Assembly: GCF_014269285.1 (NCBI RefSeq)
Contig: NZ_JACOAF010000012.1
Location: 1 to 64,000, forward strand
Direction: 5' to 3'
DNA length: 64,000 nucleotides
Origin: Rufibacter sediminis
Lineage (GTDB): Bacteria > Bacteroidota > Bacteroidia > Cytophagales > Hymenobacteraceae
Shown: positions 58,609 to 64,000 of the stretch, piece after piece
How the letters are laid out: every line of letters begins with the position of its first letter
How positions within the stretch are numbered: position 1 is the first letter of the stretch
The notes under the pieces: model-generated
Database searches by the model: none
What the model was told of the DNA's origin: nothing
What the model saw: the letters and a program-made list of their open reading frames with translations, nothing else
Program-made: the position numbers and the translations under genes

Positions 58609-60915
58609 TTACTGCAGCGTGGCTACCGTTTTCAGGTCGCCTACCATCAGGTCGAAGGCGCCGGGCTCGGTCACCCATTTGCCGGCCTCGTTCACAAACG
58701 CCAGGTCTTTGGCCGAGAGGGTAAAGCTCACTTCCTTCTCCTCGCCGGGTTGCAGCGTCACTTTGGAGAAAGCGCGCAGGCGTTTGGCGCTCGGCGTGAT
58801 GCTAGCGTACTGGTCATGGCTGTAGAGTTCCACGGTTTTTTTGCCCGCCCGGCGGCCCGTGTTTTTCACTTTCACGGTCACCTTCAGGTTGTCATTGTTC
58901 CCGAACGTGGTTTTGTCTACGCGCAGGTCCGAGAAGGCGAAGCTGGAGTAGCTCAGCCCGTGCCCGAACGGCCACTGCGGATTGAACCCGCGGTTACCGG
59001 CGGCGTTGGGGATGTCTTCCCGGATGATCTCGGTGCCTTTGTGGTCATAGGTGAGCACGTCGCCGGAGAAGCGCGGATAAGTGAACGGCAGCACGCCGTC
59101 TGGGTTGTAGTCGCCAAACAGCACATCGGCAATGGCCGCTGCCCCAAACGTAGCCGGACGGTACGCCATCACGATGGCATCGGCCAGCGGCTCTATTGCG
59201 GATAACACGCGCGGTCTGCCTTCCAGCAGCACGATGATCACGGGTTTGCCGGTGGCTTTGGCGGCGCGTACCAGCGCCAGTTGGTTTTCCTCCAGGTCCA
59301 GGTCGTCAATAACGCCGGGGCTCTCGGCGTAGGCTTTCTCACCCAGGCACAGCACAATGGCCTGGGCCTGCGCGGCGTCTTTCCTCAGCTGGGCCACGTT
59401 GTAGTTGGCGGCGGCGTTGAAATCTGCCACGGATCGGGAAATCACGCGGTCTTTGCCGATCTCGGCCATTAGTCCCTGCACCACCGTTTTGGCCTTGGCC
59501 GGATACTGCGACTCATCGGTTCCCTGCCAGATGTAGGACCAGCTGCCGTGCAGGGCCGCCAGGGTGTTGGCGGTTGGCCCGGCCACCAGGATTTTCGCTG
59601 TTTTCTGGAGCGGCAGCACCTGGTTGTTGTTTTTGAGCAGCGTGATGCTTTCCAGCGCCGACTGCAGCGATACCTGGTCGAACTCAGCTTTGTGGATGGT
59701 GTTTTTCAGGGCGGCTTTCGGGCGGACCTGCTCAAACAAGCCCAGTTTTTTCTTGAGGGCCAGAATGCGGCGCACCGAGGTGTTGATGCGCTCCTCTGAG
59801 ATGGTTCCTTCCTTCACCAAGGCTACCAAATGGTCATAGAACGATAAATCAGTGGGCACCATGCTCATGTCCAGGCCGGCTTCTACGGCCATGCGCACGG
59901 CTTCTTTGGGCGTGGCGGCTACTTTGTGGCGGGTGTGCAGCCTGATCACGTCTTCCCAGTCAGAGACGGCCACGCCTTCAAAGCCCAGCTCGTTCCGCAG
60001 GATCTCGGTCAGGTAGTACTTGCTGCCGTGCACGGGCACGCCGTTGATCTCGCCGGAGTTGATCATGACGGTGGAGGCGCCAGCTTCCACGGCCGCTTTG
60101 AACGGCGGCATGAAAATCTCGCGCAGCATCTGCTCCGGAATGTAGGACGGCGTGCGGTCTTTGCCGGTAGACGGGTAGGAGTAGCCTAAAAAGTGCTTCA
60201 TGCAGGAAGCCACCGAGAAATCCTGTCCCTTGCCGTTCTGCTCGTAGCCTCTGATGGCGGCGCTTCCCATGGTTTTCACCACAAACACGTCTTCGCCGAA
60301 GGTTTCCTCAAAGCGGGGCCAAAGCGGCTGACGGCCCACATCCAACACCGGGTCAAAGTTCCACGGAATACCGGCGGCTCTGGTTTCCAGGGCGGTGATC
60401 TGGGCCAGGCGGTTCACCAGCTCGGGGTTGCGGGTGGCGGCCATGCCTATGTTGTGCGGGTACAGGGTAGTGCCAGCCAGATAATTGTTCCCGTGGATGG
60501 CGTCAATGCCGTAGATCACCGGAATCTTCAGGCGGGTCCGGTCGGTCACGTCATGGATGGCGTTCAGGACGGTGTGCCACTCGTCAATGGTGTACGCCCG
60601 GCCTTTCACGTTCAGGATGGAGCCCACGTGGTGGCTCACCAGCACCTGGCGCAGCTTGGCGGTGTCTACGGTGGCCGCTTCGCTGTCTTTCAGGATGAGG
60701 TCAATGGTGAGCTGCGTCATCTGGCCTACTTTCTCCTCCACGGTCATTTTGGAAAGCAGGTCTTCCAGTTGCTGGTCGCGGGCCTGGTTAGCCGGGGCCG
60801 TACTGGTGGCGGCAGCCATGGAAACTTCTGGTTTGGCAGACTGGCTTGTCTGGGTAGAGCTGCAAGCCTGCAGCCCCAGAACCAGCGCCATCGCCATCGG
60901 GGCGAAGTATTTCAT
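58609..60915 (-). CDS. GH3 beta-glucosidase, lipoprotein (BglX-like)
   Basis: 768 residues. The ATG at 60915 begins a signal peptide with lipobox LQACSS (Cys18); a start at 61044 would add 43 residues with no signal features. GH3 N-terminal barrel with the nucleophile in GVAVSDWEDV (Asp319), GEINGVPVHGSKYYL before it, KHFLGYSYPSTGKDR, a second alpha/beta domain (about 450-620) and a fibronectin-III-like C-terminus (GLSYSSFAFSDLRV, then RLRAFSKVTLQPGEEKEV). It releases glucose from beta-oligosaccharides, which fits glucomannan breakdown beside the mannan operon. Divergent from the hybrid sensor gene. Exolytic specificity is not readable from sequence. Confidence 0.92.
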   Translation of the reverse strand: MKYFAPMAMALVLGLQACSSTQTSQSAKPEVSMAAATSTAPANQARDQQLEDLLSKMTVEEKVGQMTQLTIDLILKDSEAATVDTAKLRQVLVSHHVGSILNVKGRAYTIDEWHTVLNAIHDVTDRTRLKIPVIYGIDAIHGNNYLAGTTLYPHNIGMAATRNPELVNRLAQITALETRAAGIPWNFDPVLDVGRQPLWPRFEETFGEDVFVVKTMGSAAIRGYEQNGKGQDFSVASCMKHFLGYSYPSTGKDRTPSYIPEQMLREIFMPPFKAAVEAGASTVMINSGEINGVPVHGSKYYLTEILRNELGFEGVAVSDWEDVIRLHTRHKVAATPKEAVRMAVEAGLDMSMVPTDLSFYDHLVALVKEGTISEERINTSVRRILALKKKLGLFEQVRPKAALKNTIHKAEFDQVSLQSALESITLLKNNNQVLPLQKTAKILVAGPTANTLAALHGSWSYIWQGTDESQYPAKAKTVVQGLMAEIGKDRVISRSVADFNAAANYNVAQLRKDAAQAQAIVLCLGEKAYAESPGVIDDLDLEENQLALVRAAKATGKPVIIVLLEGRPRVLSAIEPLADAIVMAYRPATFGAAAIADVLFGDYNPDGVLPFTYPRFSGDVLTYDHKGTEIIREDIPNAAGNRGFNPQWPFGHGLSYSSFAFSDLRVDKTTFGNNDNLKVTVKVKNTGRRAGKKTVELYSHDQYASITPSAKRLRAFSKVTLQPGEEKEVSFTLSAKDLAFVNEAGKWVTEPGAFDLMVGDLKTVATLQ

Positions 60916-61216
60916 TGTATTCGGTTGGTTTTTGAGGTTGGGTTGAATTCCTGCTACGGAGAGCCCAAAACAGGAGGGATACAAGTATAAAGCATCTTTC
61001 TGAGGAGACCTGCGGCAACCCATCGTTCTTAACAAATGGACCACTAAAAGGAAACATTTGATACTTTGGAGGTGCTGCCAAAGCCGCTGCCTTTGAGAAT
61101 GCCGCCGCCGGTTGTTCTTTCAGTTGATTGCCATTCTCGTTCTTGCCGGAGTAAGCTGACTGTTTTTGTTGCCAAAGTGTTAACTTTAGGGAGTTGGAAT
61201 TTGAAAATGGGTAACT

Positions 61217-61258
61217 GCTGTTTTAAGGCAGGTTTTCGAAAAGCGGCTCCAAAACAGC
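61217..61258. repeat. Palindromic intergenic repeat R27
   Basis: GCTGTTTTAAGGCAGG-TTTTCGAAAA-GCGGCTCCAAAACAGC; outer arms GCTGTTTT/AAAACAGC pair exactly. Confidence 0.7.
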
Positions 61259-61352
61259 GGCGTTGGCGGAGGTGCCTGTGAGAGGCGGCGGGGGAGAAGA
61301 AGGGATGAAATGTTACCTCCTGTACTCGCGTTCCCGTCGGCCTTGGAGAAGT

Positions 61353-61391
61353 GCGTTTCAGGCCTCTTTTCAGAAAGCAGGCTTAAAGCGG
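61353..61391. repeat. Palindromic intergenic repeat R28
   Basis: GCGTTTCAGGCCTC-TTTTCAGAAA-GCAGGCTTAAAGCGG; about 115 bp before the sensor start. Confidence 0.65.
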
Positions 61392-61506
61392 AAAGTGCTT
61401 CCCCGGGTTTCTTAAAAGAACGGATAATAAAGAAGGAATAACGCAGGATTCGGGAGCAAACCCGTCACTTCTGGTGTTCAGAGTAAAATTTCACCACACG
61501 TCATGC

Positions 61507-64000
61507 ATGGGAATTCATAGATGGGTAGTAGTTGCGCTGATTTTCCTGGGTTCGGTGGCTCGGGTGCAGGCGCAGTCACCGGAGCAAATCAGGTTTTCGC
61601 TCATTGACATCAACCACGGGTTGTCCAGCAACCAGGTGAAATGTTTCCTGAAAGATAGCCGCGGCTACTTATGGGTAGGCACCATTTCCGGCGGCCTCAA
61701 CCGCTACGACGGCTACAAGCTCAAGGTCTACAAGTACGTGTCCAATGACACCACTTCGCTCCTCAGCAACGACGTCACCAAGTTGCTGGAAGGCCCTGAC
61801 GGCAGAATCTGGGTGCAGACGCTGCAGGGAAACTGTGTCTTTGATCCCGTGACGGAGCAGTTCTTCCGGAACCAACAGGCGCTTCTGCAGCAATATAAAC
61901 TGCCGGCCAACAGCGTGGTGGAAGACATCCTGAAAGACAGAGCCGGCAATTTCTGGTTTGTGGTGGCCGGTCAGGGGCTGGTCAAATACAACCCGCGCAC
62001 CCGCAGTTCCCTTCACCTCCGGCACGCGTTCTCCACCAAGAGCAGCCTCAGCACCAATACCATCTCGGCCATCGGGCAGACCACCCACGGCGATATCTGG
62101 CTGGTGCACCAGAACGGGATTCTGGAGAAGCTGGACGCCAGGACTCTGAAAATTACCGAGCGCAACGACGATATCTACCGGAAGTACAGCCAGGAAACCC
62201 AGCAATACGCCCTCACCATTGACTCTCATGATGACGCGTGGCTGTACGTGCGCGAAAAGGAAAGCGGCGTCTATCATTACTCCAGTGCCCTGAAAACGCT
62301 GGAGCATTTCCATAAGGGCTCGGCCCGTGTGTCCTTGAACAATAACCTGGTGCGGGGCATCATAGAGGCCGAGCCGGGGGAAATCTGGATTGGGACGGAC
62401 CACGGCGGCATTAATGTGCTGGATAAGAAAACGTTCACGGTCAGGTACATCCGCCACAACAAAGAAGAGGCGCAGAGCTTGGTGCACAATAGCATCAATG
62501 CCCTGTACAAAGACAACGAGGGCATCATCTGGATTGGGACGTTCAAGAAAGGCATCAATTACTACCATCCCAACCTCATCCGGTTTCCGCAGGTTCGGCA
62601 CCAGGCGGCGGTGCCCGGCAGTCTGCCCTATGATGATGTGAACGCCTTCGCCGAAGACGAGAAGGGTAACCTCTGGATCGGGACCAACGGCGCCGGGCTG
62701 CTGTACCTGAACCGGGCCACCGGCGTGTACACCCGCTTTACCCACAACCCCGCTGATGTCGGTAGCCTCTCCAATGATGTGATTGTGAGCTTGCTTTTGG
62801 ACCGGAATAAGAACCTGTGGGTGGGCACCTACCTGGGCGGCCTTTCCCGTTTTGACGGCCAAAAATTCATCCATTACAAAAACGAGCCGGGCAACCCCAA
62901 CAGTTTGTCTGACAACAGCATCTGGGAGTTGTTTGAAGACTCCAAAGGCAATATCTGGATAGGGACGCTGCGGGGCGGCCTGGAACTGTTTGACCCCCAG
63001 CAGAACAGATTTGTGCATTCCAGTGTGGGAACCGGGAAGTTCCCCATCCACTGCAATTATATCTCCTCCATTGCCGAGGACCAGCAGGGTAACCTGTGGG
63101 TAGGCGGCGGGTACGGGCTGGATGTGTTCCACAAGGAAACCGGCAAGGGGGCTTTTTTCCTGCACGATCCCAAAAATCCGAAAAGCCTTGTCAGCAACAT
63201 CATCACCTCCATTCACCGCGACCGCCGCAACCAACTCTGGATTGGCACCACCGAAGGGCTGGACCTGTACAATGAACGGGACAATTCCTTTACCCATTTC
63301 ACCACCAAAGACGGACTGCCCAACAACACCGTCACCACCATTCTGGAAGACAAAGACGGACATCTGTGGGTGAGTACCCACAACGGCGTGTCCAACGTGA
63401 TGGTGCAGAAAAAAGGCACGGGCTACCAGTATGAATTCCGGAACTATGATGAACTGGACGGGCTGCAGGGCAAAGCCTTCAATGAAAACGCCGCCCTCAG
63501 AACGCGTAAAGGAGAGCTGATCTTTGGCGGGTCCAACGGGTTCAACCTCTTCAATCCGGGCAGTATCCAGAAAAACAAGGTGGCGCCCCAAGTTGTGTTC
63601 ACTGATTTTCAGCTGTTCAACAAGAGCCTGGAAGCCAACCAACCAGTCAACGGGCGGGTTATTCTAACCAAATCGATCACCCACACCCCGCAAATTACCC
63701 TGGAGCATGATGAGAACGTGTTTTCCATTGAGTTTGCCGCCCTCAACTTCATTCACTCAGAGAAGAACCGCTACCGGTACCGCTTAGAGGGCTTTGACAA
63801 GGAATGGCATACCGTGGGCAACAATGACCGCAAAGTCACCTATACCAACCTGGACCCGGGCGTGTACCAATTCACCGTCATGGCCGCCAACAATGACGGC
63901 GCCTGGACCAAGACTCCGGCCAAGCTGCAAATCACCGTTTTAGCGCCGTTTTGGCGAACGCCCTGGGCATTCCTTTTCTATGTGCTGGTGGCGTTGGTAG
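61507..64000 (+). CDS. Hybrid two-component system sensor (HTCS), partial
   Basis: Runs off the right edge, with 831 residues visible. The ATG at 61507 begins a signal peptide (IHRWVVVALIFLGSVARVQAQ); the ATG four bases earlier is out of frame and stops at once. Periplasmic part: two-component-regulator propeller segments repeating as LWVGT/IWIGT (at least ten, e.g. GYLWVGTISGGLNRY, NLWIGTNGAG, NIWIGTLRGG, QLWIGTTEG), then a Y_Y_Y domain (YRYRLEGFDKEWHTVGNNDR to LQITV), and the start of a transmembrane helix (AFLFYVLVALV). Kinase, receiver and AraC domains would follow. HTCS proteins sense oligosaccharides and switch on polysaccharide genes, so the mannan/GH3 genes are its likely targets. A long open frame on the other strand (61669-63642) is its shadow. 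Confidence 0.9.
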   Translation, partial: MGIHRWVVVALIFLGSVARVQAQSPEQIRFSLIDINHGLSSNQVKCFLKDSRGYLWVGTISGGLNRYDGYKLKVYKYVSNDTTSLLSNDVTKLLEGPDGRIWVQTLQGNCVFDPVTEQFFRNQQALLQQYKLPANSVVEDILKDRAGNFWFVVAGQGLVKYNPRTRSSLHLRHAFSTKSSLSTNTISAIGQTTHGDIWLVHQNGILEKLDARTLKITERNDDIYRKYSQETQQYALTIDSHDDAWLYVREKESGVYHYSSALKTLEHFHKGSARVSLNNNLVRGIIEAEPGEIWIGTDHGGINVLDKKTFTVRYIRHNKEEAQSLVHNSINALYKDNEGIIWIGTFKKGINYYHPNLIRFPQVRHQAAVPGSLPYDDVNAFAEDEKGNLWIGTNGAGLLYLNRATGVYTRFTHNPADVGSLSNDVIVSLLLDRNKNLWVGTYLGGLSRFDGQKFIHYKNEPGNPNSLSDNSIWELFEDSKGNIWIGTLRGGLELFDPQQNRFVHSSVGTGKFPIHCNYISSIAEDQQGNLWVGGGYGLDVFHKETGKGAFFLHDPKNPKSLVSNIITSIHRDRRNQLWIGTTEGLDLYNERDNSFTHFTTKDGLPNNTVTTILEDKDGHLWVSTHNGVSNVMVQKKGTGYQYEFRNYDELDGLQGKAFNENAALRTRKGELIFGGSNGFNLFNPGSIQKNKVAPQVVFTDFQLFNKSLEANQPVNGRVILTKSITHTPQITLEHDENVFSIEFAALNFIHSEKNRYRYRLEGFDKEWHTVGNNDRKVTYTNLDPGVYQFTVMAANNDGAWTKTPAKLQITVLAPFWRTPWAFLFYVLVALV

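Larger units (their letters stand above)
60916..61506. other. Divergent gap between GH3 and the sensor gene
   Basis: 591 bp holding palindromes R27 and R28. No protein-coding sequence recognised; a frame from 61044 is merely the upstream extension of GH3. Promoters for both genes must be here but no TAnnTTTG stands out. Confidence 0.5.

Noticed and set aside
339-61391. CRISPR array made of the palindromic repeats
   Set aside because: Copies are one per gene gap, not regularly spaced, vary in sequence, and no cas gene is present.
46565-61506. SusC/SusD outer-membrane pair in the mannan locus
   Set aside because: None of the proteins here has a TonB-dependent receptor or SusD-like domain.
61669-63642. 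657-residue open frame on the minus strand
   Set aside because: It lies wholly opposite the hybrid sensor gene, whose plus-strand product has clear propeller motifs. The minus-strand translation only mirrors codon bias of the repeats.
1-64000. tRNA, rRNA or known riboswitch
   Set aside because: No cloverleaf or ribosomal sequence was seen by eye; a covariance search (tRNAscan, Rfam) would settle this.

Overview
The window reads as chromosomal DNA of a member of the Bacteroidota, most likely Cytophagales/Hymenobacteraceae (Rufibacter- or Pontibacter-like). The genus is an inference from protein style. Direct signs are type IX secretion sorting domains (type B on the protein at 3046-6600, type A on the mannanase at 49446-51197), a TamB/lipoprotein-TamL pair, a hybrid two-component propeller sensor, YWTD-free SBBP repeats, genes mostly lacking Shine-Dalgarno sequences, and a candidate TTTG/TAnnTTTG promoter. 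Most genes are GC-rich; 8.7-10.2 kb is strikingly AT-rich. No tRNA, rRNA or CRISPR array was seen.

Layout. 0.6-8.5 kb: housekeeping and surface genes (ferritin, [2Fe-2S] thioredoxin-like ferredoxin, large gliding-associated surface protein, YfiT-like DinB protein, MutM). 8.7-12.3 kb: an accessory stretch that looks like an integron gene-cassette array without an integrase: an AT-rich trypsin-like protease, an unknown protein, and an SDR/AraC pair, each segment beginning with GTT... and ending, just after its stop codon, with the complementary core of an attC-like folded site. 12.3-20.4 kb: exported acetolactate-decarboxylase-like protein, Crp/Fnr + SDR pair, DinB, ACT protein, asparagine synthetase B, NmrA-like reductase and a full-length Ada. 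20.4-31.1 kb: tamB-tamL operon, ion channel with an atypical filter, lipocalin, GNAT, YajQ. 31.2-39.8 kb: TerC, then a seven-gene cluster predicted to work in the cell envelope on 3-keto-sugars: GMC dehydrogenase, Gfo/Idh/MocA oxidoreductase, gluconate-2-dehydrogenase-type subunit 3, lipoprotein cytochrome c, DUF1080 3-keto-glycoside hydrolase and two TIM-barrel isomerases. 40.5-46.3 kb: TolB-propeller/amidohydrolase fusion, SDR, output-less 4-helix-bundle sensor, repeat lipoprotein.

46.5-61 kb is a beta-mannan/galactoglucomannan locus on the minus strand: acetylesterase, GH27 alpha-galactosidase, secreted CBM35-like/GH26 mannanase, epimerase, GH130 mannosylglucose phosphorylase, sodium:sugar symporter and a second, periplasmic GH26. 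It is flanked by a divergent AraC activator, a lipoprotein GH3 glucosidase and a hybrid two-component sensor that runs off the end of the window. The route implied is mannan to mannobiose (GH26), import by the symporter, mannobiose to mannosyl-glucose (2-epimerase), then phosphorolysis to mannose-1-phosphate plus glucose (GH130). No SusC/SusD pair is present.

Two layers of non-coding structure run through the window. About 29 intergenic copies of a palindromic repeat, roughly (C)GTTTTAGGCCTG-TTTTCnGAAAA-CAGGCCTAAAAC(G), sit in most gene gaps, with compensatory changes in the arms; one has strayed into a coding sequence. Separately, a longer composite repeat occurs at 1-275 and, inverted, at 39985-40263, with an accompanying module at 29031-29103 and 39899-39968.
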